Source: Methylotenera sp.
GTDB lineage: Bacteria; Pseudomonadota; Gammaproteobacteria; Burkholderiales; Methylophilaceae
Reading direction: 5' to 3'
Length of the DNA stretch: 62,497 nucleotides
NCBI GenBank assembly: GCA_021732405.1
Contig: JAKFVB010000003.1
Location: 1 to 62,497, forward strand
Of the stretch, positions 19,010 through 27,865 are shown one piece after another; the stretch's first letter is position 1, and every line of letters begins with the position of its first letter. Under the pieces are notes generated by a model, which made no database searches, was not told the origin of the DNA, and saw nothing but the letters and a program-made list of their open reading frames with translations. A program made the position numbers and the translations under genes.

Positions 19010-20881
19010 TTATAGTGAGAATACTGTTAATGCACCGCCGCCAGGAGCAGCGTTGTATTTGGTTAATTCTTTGTAACCACCAGCAGCACCAAGTGCGTCT
19101 GTGTCGTTAGTTAAACCAAGGTTCATCGCAACGCCAGCCCAACCGCCGATACCTGAGAATGTACCAACGTATTGTTTACCTTTGTTACCGTATGTGAATG
19201 CATTACCAATCACGCCAGAACCCACTTGGAATTTCCAAAGTTCTTTACCAGTTTTGGCATCAACCGCTTTTAACCAGCGATCTAAAGTACCATAGAATAC
19301 CAAATCAGTTGACGTAGTTAATACACCACCCCAAGCAGAGAATTTCTCTTTGTTGTACCAAACTTTTTTGTTGGTCATTGGGTTGTAAGCGCCGAAGCCA
19401 CCCATTACACCGTCAGGACCAGCAAACATAGTTAAAGTAGCACCAACCCATGGTTGACCAGCAACATATTTAGACTCAACTGGCTCGTATGTCATACAAA
19501 CATGATTAAGTGGTGAATACATTAAACCAGTTTTTGGTGAGTAAGCAGCTGGTTGTTGATCTTTAGTACCCAATGCAGCTGGGCAGATGCCTTTTGCATT
19601 GTAGTCTTGGTGCGTAGAATAACGGCCGTCTTTAGCTGGAACACCTGTTTCTAAATCCACTTTAGACGCCCAGTTAACGAATGGATGTACTTTCTCAGCA
19701 GCAATCAAACTGCCTGTGTGTGCGTTCCATGTGTAAGCAAAACCGTTACGGTCATGGTGCCAAGCGTATGTTTTGCCACCTTTGTCAAATAGAATCACGT
19801 CATTCACACCATCGTAATCCCACTCATCATGTGGCGTCATTTGCATGCCCCATTTAGCAATACCAGTATCTAAATCACGTGCAAATACTGTCATTGACCA
19901 TTTGTTGTCACCTGGACGTACATCTGGGTTCCAAACTGATGGGTTACCTGTTCCGTAATAAACCAAGTTTGTGCGTGCATCATACGGCCACCAGCCCCAT
20001 GTAGAGCCGCCACCATGTTGCCAGCCATCTTTAACGGCTTGTGGTTTTAACCATGTACGTGTGCCTAATTCTTTTTCGCCACCTTTGATTTGTGATGCTG
20101 GCAAAGCAGTAAATGAACCGCCTTGTTTGTTACCGCCGTTTACATCAGCATATACAGATAGTGCATTGTATTTAGGATTAGCAGCATTAAAATCATTACC
20201 GATTAATACTTCAGCATCTGGGCCTGTTGAGTAAGCTTTCCATGCCAATGAACCGTCTTTAATATAATAAGCAGCTAAGAAACAACGCACGCCGAATTCT
20301 GCACCTGAACAACCTGTTAATACTTTGTCCTTAATTACATGTGCTGCATTGGTGTTAGTTGCGCCTACTTTAGGGTCTGTGTTTCTAACATCCCAGATTT
20401 TTGCGCCCGTTTTAGCGTCAAGGGCCACCAACATACCGTCATTTTGTTGCAAGAATACTTTGCCGTCGCCGTAGCCTAAACCACGTGAAACGTTATCGCA
20501 ACATAAAACAGCTTGTACTGATGGATCTTGTTTTGGGAAATATGACCAAACGATTTTTTGATTGTCGTTTAAATCTAGCGCATACACGTTATTTGGAAAA
20601 GCTGTGTGCAGATACATCATATTACCGACAATCACTGGTGAACCTTCGTGACCACGGTTTACACCAGTAGCGAATGTCCATGCAGCTTTAAGGTTTTTTA
20701 CATTACCTTTGTTGATTTGTGATAATGCACTGTAACCTTGATTATTGTGCTGTCCACGCGGATGCAACCAGTTATTGGCATCTTTCATGGCTAGTTCTTG
20801 ATCTGCTGCGGCAAATGCGATTGTTGGCATAGCCAATGCAACGCTTGCGGCGATACCCATTACACGTTTTTTAGTAAACAT
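19010..20881 (-). CDS. xoxF: Lanthanide-dependent methanol dehydrogenase XoxF
   Basis: 623 residues from the ATG at 20881. An in-frame ATG six bases upstream (20887) sits only two bases from the GGAG ribosome-binding site, while 20881 has proper spacing. A signal peptide ends around the AFAAADQ stretch. The eight-bladed PQQ propeller carries the vicinal disulfide LCCDN (residues 127-128), metal/PQQ ligands Glu195 and Asn313, and Asp355-Tyr-Asp357. The second aspartate of that DYD is the lanthanide-coordinating residue that separates XoxF from calcium-type MxaF. It oxidises methanol in the periplasm, passing electrons to cytochrome c. No xoxG or xoxJ lies nearby. As a Methylophilaceae protein it is probably of the XoxF4 type (inference). 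Confidence 0.96.
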   Translation of the reverse strand: MFTKKRVMGIAASVALAMPTIAFAAADQELAMKDANNWLHPRGQHNNQGYSALSQINKGNVKNLKAAWTFATGVNRGHEGSPVIVGNMMYLHTAFPNNVYALDLNDNQKIVWSYFPKQDPSVQAVLCCDNVSRGLGYGDGKVFLQQNDGMLVALDAKTGAKIWDVRNTDPKVGATNTNAAHVIKDKVLTGCSGAEFGVRCFLAAYYIKDGSLAWKAYSTGPDAEVLIGNDFNAANPKYNALSVYADVNGGNKQGGSFTALPASQIKGGEKELGTRTWLKPQAVKDGWQHGGGSTWGWWPYDARTNLVYYGTGNPSVWNPDVRPGDNKWSMTVFARDLDTGIAKWGMQMTPHDEWDYDGVNDVILFDKGGKTYAWHHDRNGFAYTWNAHTGSLIAAEKVHPFVNWASKVDLETGVPAKDGRYSTHQDYNAKGICPAALGTKDQQPAAYSPKTGLMYSPLNHVCMTYEPVESKYVAGQPWVGATLTMFAGPDGVMGGFGAYNPMTNKKVWYNKEKFSAWGGVLTTSTDLVFYGTLDRWLKAVDAKTGKELWKFQVGSGVIGNAFTYGNKGKQYVGTFSGIGGWAGVAMNLGLTNDTDALGAAGGYKELTKYNAAPGGGALTVFSL

Positions 20882-21212
20882 CGTCATATCTCCAAAATAT
20901 TGATAAAAAATAACTCAACTCCTCATTCAATTGAATTACATCATTTGGCTTAGATAAAACTGGTACTAGGATGGCCAGAATCTTAAAACTTTATTTAAAA
21001 AATTAGATTAAATAAATTGTTTCAATTTGTTAAGCGAATGTTACTGTAACGAAAATTTCAGCATCTTAAGCCATCCTGATTGTTTAATTTTAAGAGGTCC
21101 AGTTTATAGCTTTGTACACCAGTATCGTTTTTTGTTAATATCCTTTTTGTGGATTTAGCCTAGATTTCCATTTAGTAAAAATTATTTTATTTGCTGAATG
21201 TTAAGGAATGCA
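20882..21212. promoter_or_regulatory. Divergent control region between xoxF and the MocR-type gene
   Basis: About 330 AT-rich bases with no gene. AGGATGGC (20968-20975) recurs inverted as GCCATCCT (21070-21077), and each copy has ATCTTAA beside it (20980-20986 and 21063-21069), so the two sites look like matching operator arms about 95 bases apart. On the xoxF strand a TTAACA box (complement of 21028-21033) is followed 15-17 bases on by A/T-rich -10-like sequence. The GGAG ribosome-binding site of xoxF is at 20889-20892. Which protein binds is unknown; the adjacent MocR regulator is the obvious candidate. Confidence 0.45.
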
Positions 21213-22721
21213 ATGCTAAGGCCATGGAATCTTAATATGGAGGTTGTGCGCGGTGCTGCCACACCTATTCATATCCAAATCGCAGAAACGATTATTGATG
21301 AAATTCAGTTAGGTCGTTTTCTACCTGGCAGTGCGCTACCAGGTACACGCGAACTCTCTAATCAGCTCAATATTAATCGTAAAACTGTCGTTCAAGCCTA
21401 CGATGAATTAATTTCTAAAGGTTGGCTTACAACGGAAAGTAAGCGTGGTACTTTTGTTTCATCGCGCGTGTTAATGGTGAACCATCAAGCAAAAACGATT
21501 AAACCTGAATCTATTCAAGTATCGCCAAAAAAACACCGCATGCCTGATGCGATGATGACGAGTCTTGATGATTTACAGCAGATTAATACTTCAGCAACAT
21601 CCGATTACCTATCATTGAGTAACGATGACCCAGATGCAAGACTCATACCCTATCAGATTTTTGCAAGATCAATGCGGCATGCAGTAACCACCTTAACACG
21701 CAATAATAAATTGTATTACTCTGACTCAAAAGGTAGTGTTTTTTTGCGGCAAGCCATATTAAATATGCTTAATATGGAGGGGGGACTGAGCGCAGAATTA
21801 GAAAATATTTGTATATTGCGTGGTAGCCAGATGGGCCTTTTTTTGGCAGCACGTCTGCTTATAGAGGCAGATGACTGTATCGTGGTTGAACAATTAAGCA
21901 ACCCTATAGCACGTGAAACTTTTAAAAACTGTGGTGCCAATTTACTTTACGTTGCACATGATCAAGATGGTATTCATTTAGAAACGCTAGAGAAACTTTG
22001 CATCAACCACCCCGTGCGCGCAATTTATGTAACGCCTCATCATCAAATTCCGACTGGGGTAGTCATGCCGATGGATAATCGAAAAGGACTATTAAAACTT
22101 GCTGAACGTTACAATTTTGCGATTATTGAAGATGCTAATGGTTGTGAATTTAATTATGAAAAGGCAGCGCTTCGGTCATTGATGTGTTTGGATAAATCAG
22201 GACGCGTTATTTACCTTGGTTCATTTTCTAAAATTTTAGCGCCAGGTTTTAGAGTTGGCTATATGGTCGCACCAAAATCTGTCATCAAGCATTCAGAAAG
22301 TGATATTACGATTATTGACCGCCAAGGCAATACACTGGTTGAACTTGCTGTTGCAGAGCTTTTGCAATCAGGCGAGATTAAACGACATATCACTAAGTCA
22401 ATTAAAGTGTATCTTGCCCGCAAGATACATTTAACACATTTAATACAGTCAGAATTGTCTGAGTTTTGTCATATAATACCATCAAGTAGCGGCTTAAGTT
22501 TGTGGGTAAATTTAGCATCAGATATTCAAACTGATTTACTGCTAAAAGACGCAAAAAAACAAAAACTTAAGTTAAATTGCATCAATCACTATTCCGACCG
22601 ACATGACGCTGCTGGTTTACGCCTAGGTTTTGCACACCTAAATCTAGATGAAATCACCTTGGCTGTTCAAAGCTTAAAAAAAGCATTGATGTGCCAATCT
22701 AAAATTTATTTACGCGCATAA
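21213..22721 (+). CDS. MocR-type GntR transcriptional regulator with aminotransferase-like domain
   Basis: 502 residues from the ATG at 21213, favoured over ATG 21198 because AAGGA lies five bases before it. Residues 15-85 form a GntR winged helix (PIHIQIAETIIDEIQLGRF, PGTRELSNQLNINRKTVVQA); the rest is a fold type I aminotransferase-like domain that normally binds pyridoxal-phosphate. GSFSKILAPGFRVGYM holds the lysine. In the usual IIEDDYDSEF block the sequence is IIEDANGCEF: the aspartate to the ring nitrogen stays, but the tyrosine that contacts the ring hydroxyl is asparagine, so cofactor binding may be altered. It is divergent from xoxF and may control it. Confidence 0.85.
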   Translation: MLRPWNLNMEVVRGAATPIHIQIAETIIDEIQLGRFLPGSALPGTRELSNQLNINRKTVVQAYDELISKGWLTTESKRGTFVSSRVLMVNHQAKTIKPESIQVSPKKHRMPDAMMTSLDDLQQINTSATSDYLSLSNDDPDARLIPYQIFARSMRHAVTTLTRNNKLYYSDSKGSVFLRQAILNMLNMEGGLSAELENICILRGSQMGLFLAARLLIEADDCIVVEQLSNPIARETFKNCGANLLYVAHDQDGIHLETLEKLCINHPVRAIYVTPHHQIPTGVVMPMDNRKGLLKLAERYNFAIIEDANGCEFNYEKAALRSLMCLDKSGRVIYLGSFSKILAPGFRVGYMVAPKSVIKHSESDITIIDRQGNTLVELAVAELLQSGEIKRHITKSIKVYLARKIHLTHLIQSELSEFCHIIPSSSGLSLWVNLASDIQTDLLLKDAKKQKLKLNCINHYSDRHDAAGLRLGFAHLNLDEITLAVQSLKKALMCQSKIYLRA

Positions 22722-22840
22722 CTCAAAAAAATGGTGGTTGTGAACAGCCAGTGGTGGTTATTTTAATACTATCAATTCAACAATTTTCAATTAATTAAAT
22801 AAAAAATCATATTAATCAATTACTTAATAAAATTAATATC

Positions 22841-22867
22841 TTGGTACGATAGTTGCTGAAATATAAC
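22841..22867 (+). promoter_or_regulatory. Candidate promoter of the small RNA
   Basis: TTGGTA (22841-22846) and TATAAC (22862-22867), 15 bases apart, slightly shorter than the ideal 17. A start 5-7 bases after the -10 would fall on the GGG at 22871-22873, exactly where the folded RNA begins. Confidence 0.45.
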
Positions 22868-22870
22868 GAT

Positions 22871-22990
22871 GGGAGAGCTATCACTAGGACCTTTATCGTT
22901 ACACAATTTGCAAAAGTTGTATACGATAAAGGGGTAGACTCCCAACTTTATACTGTAAACAAAAAGGCGCTAATTGCGCCTTTTTGTTTA
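22871..22990 (+). ncRNA. Candidate structured small RNA with its own terminator
   Basis: About 115 bases fold into one long arm. UGGGAG (22870-22875) pairs with CUCCCA (22939-22944); CUA (22878-22880) with UAG (22935-22937); CCUUUAUCGU (22890-22899) with ACGAUAAAGG (22923-22932). The tip (22901-22922) is a further mostly paired helix closed by a GCAA tetraloop, a GNRA loop on this strand only, which argues for the plus strand. An asymmetric internal loop, UCACUAGGA against GG, looks like a conserved-site candidate. A tail of about 16 bases leads to the terminator. I do not recognise it as any known riboswitch, 6S or tmRNA. It lies between two genes of the methanol/lanthanide module. Confidence 0.55.
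22961..22986 (+). terminator. Perfect Rho-independent terminator, possibly bidirectional
   Basis: AAAAAGGCGC (22961-22970) and GCGCCTTTTT (22976-22985) pair perfectly around TAATT. It would end the small RNA on the plus strand and the PepSY gene on the minus strand. Confidence 0.88.
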
Positions 22991-23020
22991 ATCTGTTTTA
23001 AAGCTTACATCGGCGCAAAA

Positions 23021-23548
23021 TTATTCTTGGCCAATTTGGTAGACTTCATAGCTCTTCTCAACAATTTTACCTGTTGTTGCATCTACTTCTACTTTAATTT
23101 CTTCTTTATCTGCTTCTAAAATATCAAACTCGTATGATGCTTTACCATCTGGTTCTAGCTCATACTCTGTCTCCACAACAGTACCAGGATGTGCAGCTAA
23201 CGCTGTTGCTTTCGCGTCTGCCTCAGACACTTTAGCTAAAGCTTTAAATTTTGAGTCATCTGCTTTTACTTCTTGCTCAACTTCAGTAATTTTACCTGTT
23301 TTTGCATCGCACTCGATATCCCATGCAGTTCCATCAGCAGATTCAATATCAAACTCGTAAGTCGGTTTTTTATTTTCTGATTTGGTTTCTAATTTGACGA
23401 TTTTACCTTCATGTACGCTTAAAGCTGCCTTTACGCACTTACCTAAACTATCTGCCTTTGTCGGTTTAATGGTTTGATGATCTGCAAATGCTGTATTTGC
23501 TAAAAATACCGTTGCTACCAAAGCAGCACCAATTGTTAAACGAATCAT
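23021..23548 (-). CDS. Double-PepSY periplasmic protein, lanpepsy-like (putative lanthanide binder)
   Basis: 175 residues. A signal peptide (1-22, ending NTAFA) precedes two PepSY repeats: [16 protein letters not shown] ... [14 protein letters not shown] and [16 protein letters not shown] ... [14 protein letters not shown]. The mature part is very acidic, about 35 Asp/Glu in 153 residues. Size, double PepSY layout, acidity and host family match lanpepsy, the lanthanide-binding protein described from Methylobacillus flagellatus (from memory). Location near xoxF strengthens the link. Binding of metal is inferred, not shown; other PepSY proteins are protease inhibitors or have unknown roles. A GGAG ribosome-binding site lies eight bases before the ATG. 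Confidence 0.78.
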   Translation of the reverse strand: MIRLTIGAALVATVFLANTAFADHQTIKPTKADSLGKCVKAALSVHEGKIVKLETKSENKKPTYEFDIESADGTAWDIECDAKTGKITEVEQEVKADDSKFKALAKVSEADAKATALAAHPGTVVETEYELEPDGKASYEFDILEADKEEIKVEVDATTGKIVEKSYEVYQIGQE

Positions 23549-23716
23549 GATTATCTCCAGAATAAATAAATATAAATTTTAAAAACTACTTCTTAGTTTG
23601 AGCAAGAATTGTACCTAAAAATTTATAGGTCATTGATTAATTACATCATTGTTACAATTTTGGTTTTATACAACCAACTTCTGGCTGAATAAAACCAAAA
23701 GTATAAGTTAACCGCG

Positions 23717-24511
23717 TTAAACAGCTACTTTTGCTTGAATAGCGGGATGTGGATCATAATTTTCTAGCGTAAAATCTTCAAATTTAAATGCAAAAATATC
23801 GTTAACTTGAGGATTTATGCGCATTTGTGGGAGCGATTTTGGTGCACGCGACAATTGCTCACGTACTTGTTCCATATGATTGCTGTAAATATGTGCATCA
23901 CCTAGCGTATGCACAAAATCACCCAATTTTAATCCGCACACCTGCGCCACCATCATGGTTAATAGCGCATAGGAAGCGATATTAAAAGGCACACCCAAGA
24001 AAATATCCGCGCTACGTTGATACAGCTGACAGCTTAATTTACCATCGGCGACATAAAACTGAAAAAACGCATGACAAGGTGGCAATTTCATTTGATCTAC
24101 ATCGGCCACATTCCAAGCAGACACAATCAAGCGACGCGAGTCAGGTGTTTTCTTAATGGCATTGATTACTTGCGTAATTTGATCAATATGCGTGCCATCA
24201 GGTTTTGGCCAATTGCGCCACTGATAGCCGTAAACAGGCCCTAAATTACCGTTCTCGTCTGCCCACTCATCCCAAATGCGTACGCCATTTTCTTTTAAAT
24301 AAGCAATATTAGTACTGCCCTGCAAAAACCACAGCAGCTCATGAATGATGGATTTTAAATGGACTTTTTTAGTAGTGAGTAGCGGAAAGCCTGCATTTAA
24401 ATCAAACCGCATTTGGTAGCCAAACACAGAAGTTGTGCCAGTGCCTGTACGGTCTGTTTTAGCATTACCTTGCGCTAAAACGTGATTCAGTAAATCGATA
24501 TATTGTTTCAT
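23717..24511 (-). CDS. thyA: Thymidylate synthase
   Basis: 264 residues, the standard ThyA length. It methylates dUMP to dTMP using methylenetetrahydrofolate. The catalytic cysteine is in [13 protein letters not shown], with [17 protein letters not shown] and the C-terminal [13 protein letters not shown] tail that closes the active site. It starts five bases after thrC, so the two are cotranscribed. folA, its usual metabolic partner, is not adjacent; see the finding on the thyA-folA split. Confidence 0.97.
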   Translation of the reverse strand: MKQYIDLLNHVLAQGNAKTDRTGTGTTSVFGYQMRFDLNAGFPLLTTKKVHLKSIIHELLWFLQGSTNIAYLKENGVRIWDEWADENGNLGPVYGYQWRNWPKPDGTHIDQITQVINAIKKTPDSRRLIVSAWNVADVDQMKLPPCHAFFQFYVADGKLSCQLYQRSADIFLGVPFNIASYALLTMMVAQVCGLKLGDFVHTLGDAHIYSNHMEQVREQLSRAPKSLPQMRINPQVNDIFAFKFEDFTLENYDPHPAIQAKVAV

Positions 24512-24516
24512 AACGT

Positions 24517-25938
24517 TTAAGTATTGTTTACAATAAAATCTTTAATCGCGACTACATCGACATCCATCACTGTGAATTTTTGCGGCAAATTCTCAATGCC
24601 TTTTAGGCTGTCTGGGCGAGGCGGCACTTCGCCTAAGGCTTCTACTAACGCATCTTCAAATTTTGCTGGCAACGCCGTTTCTAGCACCACCATTGGCGTG
24701 TTTTCTTGGCGGTATTCCAGCGCCACTTTTAGGCCATCAGCTGTATGCGTATCAATCACCACTGCATATTTTGCTTCCGATTCGCGTATGGTTTGCATGC
24801 GGTTTTGGTGATTGCTACTGCCAGAAACAAAGCCATAATCGGCTAATTTTGGCATCAAATGTTTGATGTCAAAGGCGCCGCCTTTATCCACACTCGCCCA
24901 CAACTCGCGCACTTTGGCGCTATCGCGACCTACTAAATCAAACACAAAGCGCTCAAAGTTTGATGCTTTGCTAATATCCATAGAGGGGCTGGATGTATGA
25001 TAAGTGTTGGCTGAACCACGCGGCCTGTAAATACCTGTTTTGAAAAACTCATCTAATACGTCGTTTTCGTTAGTAGCAACCACTAGCTTATCAATCGGCA
25101 AGCCCATCATGCGCGCAATATGGCCAGCGCATACATTGCCAAAATTGCCGCTTGGTACAGAAAAATCCACTTTTTGCGCATTATTGTCTGTTACCGCAAA
25201 ATAGCCTTTAAAGTAGTAAACTACTTGCGCAACGATACGGCCCCAGTTAATAGAATTTACCGCGCCAATTTTGTATTGCGCTTTAAATGCGGCATCGTTT
25301 GAAACCGCTTTCACCATATCTTGGCAGTCATCAAACACTCCATTTACTGCGATATTAAAGATGTTTTCATCTTGCAAGCTGAACATTTGCGCACTTTGAA
25401 AGCGGCTCATTTTTTTGTGCGGTGACAGCATAAATACACGCACACCTTTTTTACCACGCATAGCATACTCAGCCGCTGAACCAGTATCACCAGAGGTAGC
25501 GCCTAAAATATTAGTCGTTGCACCTGTTTTATCTAATACATATTCAAATAAATTGCCCAATAACTGCATCGCCATATCTTTAAACGCCAAAGTTGGGCCG
25601 TTAGAAAGGCTTAATAGATACAAATTATTTTCCAACTTAACGGTTGGCGTAATATCCGCCGCGTTTTGGCCTGCGCGCGTAAAACTATACACATCTGCCC
25701 TGTATGTTTTATCAATAATCACTTTTAAATCAGCCGCTGGAATATCGTCAATCAGACGACTTAGAATCGCAAACGCTAAATCGGCATAATTCATGCCGCG
25801 CATCGCGCTTAAGTCAGCATCATTAAATTGCGGATAGTTTTCTGGCAAATACAATCCGCCATCGGGCGCTAAACCACCCAGTAAAATTTCGCTAAAACTT
25901 AAAGCAGGCGATTGCCCGCGTGTAGATATATATTTCAT
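24517..25938 (-). CDS. thrC: Threonine synthase
   Basis: 473 residues from the ATG at 25938, where the family's N-terminus ([17 protein letters not shown]) begins; the frame runs 43 codons further upstream, but that stretch is hydrophobic and unlike ThrC, so it was not included. It converts O-phosphohomoserine to threonine with pyridoxal-phosphate bound to the lysine in [26 protein letters not shown] binds the phosphate. In most betaproteobacteria it follows hom directly. Here a three-gene export operon separates the two by about 5 kb. Confidence 0.95.
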   Translation of the reverse strand: MKYISTRGQSPALSFSEILLGGLAPDGGLYLPENYPQFNDADLSAMRGMNYADLAFAILSRLIDDIPAADLKVIIDKTYRADVYSFTRAGQNAADITPTVKLENNLYLLSLSNGPTLAFKDMAMQLLGNLFEYVLDKTGATTNILGATSGDTGSAAEYAMRGKKGVRVFMLSPHKKMSRFQSAQMFSLQDENIFNIAVNGVFDDCQDMVKAVSNDAAFKAQYKIGAVNSINWGRIVAQVVYYFKGYFAVTDNNAQKVDFSVPSGNFGNVCAGHIARMMGLPIDKLVVATNENDVLDEFFKTGIYRPRGSANTYHTSSPSMDISKASNFERFVFDLVGRDSAKVRELWASVDKGGAFDIKHLMPKLADYGFVSGSSNHQNRMQTIRESEAKYAVVIDTHTADGLKVALEYRQENTPMVVLETALPAKFEDALVEALGEVPPRPDSLKGIENLPQKFTVMDVDVVAIKDFIVNNT

Positions 25939-25984
25939 TGCAAAAATACGGTTAAAAGATAAGTCGTTATTATAAATTGATTGC

Positions 25985-27865
25985 TTAGCGCGTAGGAGAA
26001 TTAACGTGGTCAAAATTAACGAGGTCGAAATTAACACGGCTATATCCCAGCAAAGTGCCAGTAGCAAATGCCAAGTCTACTTGTGAGGCTTGATAATCAG
26101 TAATCGCTTTAATCTCTCGAACCTGCGCGTCACCTAGTCTGGTTAAAGCTTCCAAAACCTCTGTCATCGTGCGCAAGCCTTCTTTAAATTGTTTTAATTC
26201 AGCTTCGTAGTTGGTGCCAGCAATGGCTACTTGCTGTTTATTGGCAACAATCCGTTGCCAGTTTTGCTCTAGCGTATCGAGCACATCGTAAATTTCGCGC
26301 TGAATGCTTAATTGCTGCAACTCTTTGGTCGATAAACGTTGAAGTCGTTGCTGAACAGCGCGGCTAAGTCTTGCTTTTCGCGCATCATTGCTGACAGGCA
26401 ACTCAAAACGCAGGCCTATGTACCACTCGTTAAAATCAAACTGTCCTAAACTACTGTAAGATCGACTAAATGACGACTCAGAGTCAGACAAAGAACCATA
26501 AGCATAATCTAGCGAAAACAAAGGCAATGTTTGATTTTGCAACACGGCGACTCTCAGCGAATCTTCACTTAATCTGAGTTCGGTTTCTAGCAAATCCAGA
26601 CGATTGGCTTGCGCATTCTTAACCAAATTTTGACGATCAAACTGATAATTGTATAAATCTGGTGATGTAGTAGTAATCAAGTTGGTTTCGTCTGTAACAG
26701 CATATTGTGGGTCATTTAAGAAAAATTTTAATTGTCTTTGCGCCAGACTTAAGTTGGTTTTGGCGATAATTAATTGCTCTAACCTATCATTAACGCCAAT
26801 TTCAGAGCGATTAATTTCAATAGAGGCAGTTAAGCCTTCTTGCACACGCTTGCGTACCATGATCAAATTTTGCACGGCAAACTCATACTGTTGCTGCCTA
26901 ATTTCAAGCTCAGTCCAAGCCTGATTCAAAGCCCAGTAAGCCTTATCTATCATGGCAATAATACGTATCGATTGTAAGCGCGTGCTGGCTAGGCTAGCCT
27001 GTTCATTTATACCTGCAATTTGGATAGAAGCCTCATTAACGCTAAAGCCTGCATCGCGCAATAAAGGCTGGCTAATCGAAAACTTAAGGCCGGTTCGATA
27101 CTGATCAGAAGTAAAATCACCCGTTTTATCAATATTCTCAAATGGCGTAGAAATAGTAACCGTGCCGCCTGTTCGCAATGGAATTGCAATGCTCACATCA
27201 CCCAATATAGATTTGGTACGAAGCGGTGTTTTATTCAGCTTAACTAATTCGTCATCCAAGCTAGGATTATTTGAAGTGAACCGAATATTGTCGCTGCTGA
27301 TTTCAGGCGTATCTTTATCGCCATATTTTAGATTAGCAAAAATAATCTGATCAAACTTAGCGCGCTCCTCATCTAACTGAGTGCGCGCAATTGCGGGGTT
27401 AAAATTAGCAATTTTTAGTGATAGATTTGCGCTTAAAGCCTTGGCACGAATTTCTGCCAAGCTTTGTTTAACGCCTTGTGTTTTTTGTTTAGAGAGCTGT
27501 TGATCAGAAGCTTGCTGATTATCGCTTGCTAAGCCATTTAAAATTAGGCCCGAATCCAGCTTTAAATCTAATGCTTTACGCTGCGCATTGAGTTGCTCAG
27601 TTGCTTGCTCAATATCCATTCCTTTGGCTTGAGATGAAGCATCCAGATTCAAAAATTCATCTTGTTGAAGCCTATGTTTCGCTTTGGCATCTACATCTAT
27701 TTGGATTGCGCTGTCTGTATTATCAGCATAAGTATTGATGCTTGTACATAAGGGCACAATAGCCAGAAAACTTAACCACTTTAAAAGCGGTAAAAATCGT
27801 CTATTATGCAACGGCAATAGATGCAGTTTATTGGACAAACTAAGGATTCGGATTACTGGTTTCAT
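25985..27865 (-). CDS. TolC-family outer membrane efflux protein
   Basis: 626 residues from the ATG at 27865, which gives a plausible long signal peptide (hydrophobic core FLPLLKWLSFLAIVPLC, ending near TYADN). The longer frame from 27907 is possible but less natural. An extra stretch of about 150 residues precedes the paired OEP (outer membrane factor) repeats, making it longer than TolC (about 470 mature residues). It should form the outer-membrane channel of the exporter. It overlaps the upstream HlyD gene by 26 bases, so translation is coupled. Substrate unknown; no RTX-type or other secreted partner is nearby. Confidence 0.85.
   Translation of the reverse strand: MKPVIRILSLSNKLHLLPLHNRRFLPLLKWLSFLAIVPLCTSINTYADNTDSAIQIDVDAKAKHRLQQDEFLNLDASSQAKGMDIEQATEQLNAQRKALDLKLDSGLILNGLASDNQQASDQQLSKQKTQGVKQSLAEIRAKALSANLSLKIANFNPAIARTQLDEERAKFDQIIFANLKYGDKDTPEISSDNIRFTSNNPSLDDELVKLNKTPLRTKSILGDVSIAIPLRTGGTVTISTPFENIDKTGDFTSDQYRTGLKFSISQPLLRDAGFSVNEASIQIAGINEQASLASTRLQSIRIIAMIDKAYWALNQAWTELEIRQQQYEFAVQNLIMVRKRVQEGLTASIEINRSEIGVNDRLEQLIIAKTNLSLAQRQLKFFLNDPQYAVTDETNLITTTSPDLYNYQFDRQNLVKNAQANRLDLLETELRLSEDSLRVAVLQNQTLPLFSLDYAYGSLSDSESSFSRSYSSLGQFDFNEWYIGLRFELPVSNDARKARLSRAVQQRLQRLSTKELQQLSIQREIYDVLDTLEQNWQRIVANKQQVAIAGTNYEAELKQFKEGLRTMTEVLEALTRLGDAQVREIKAITDYQASQVDLAFATGTLLGYSRVNFDLVNFDHVNSPTR

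Larger units (their letters stand above)
22722..23020. other. Intergenic region holding a candidate small RNA
   Basis: The 299 bases between the regulator stop and the PepSY stop code for nothing convincing. The first 110 are very AT-rich. The rest hold a promoter-like pair, a long hairpin and a perfect terminator, each listed separately. Confidence 0.6.

Noticed and set aside
22871-22944. Mobile-element (MITE) origin for the hairpin at the small-RNA site
   Set aside because: No terminal target-site duplication or second copy was seen in the window, and a GNRA loop plus promoter and terminator fit an RNA better.
22853-23119. Plus-strand frame of 88 codons across the small-RNA region and the end of the PepSY gene
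   Set aside because: It crosses a perfect terminator and overlaps the PepSY gene; no ribosome-binding site.
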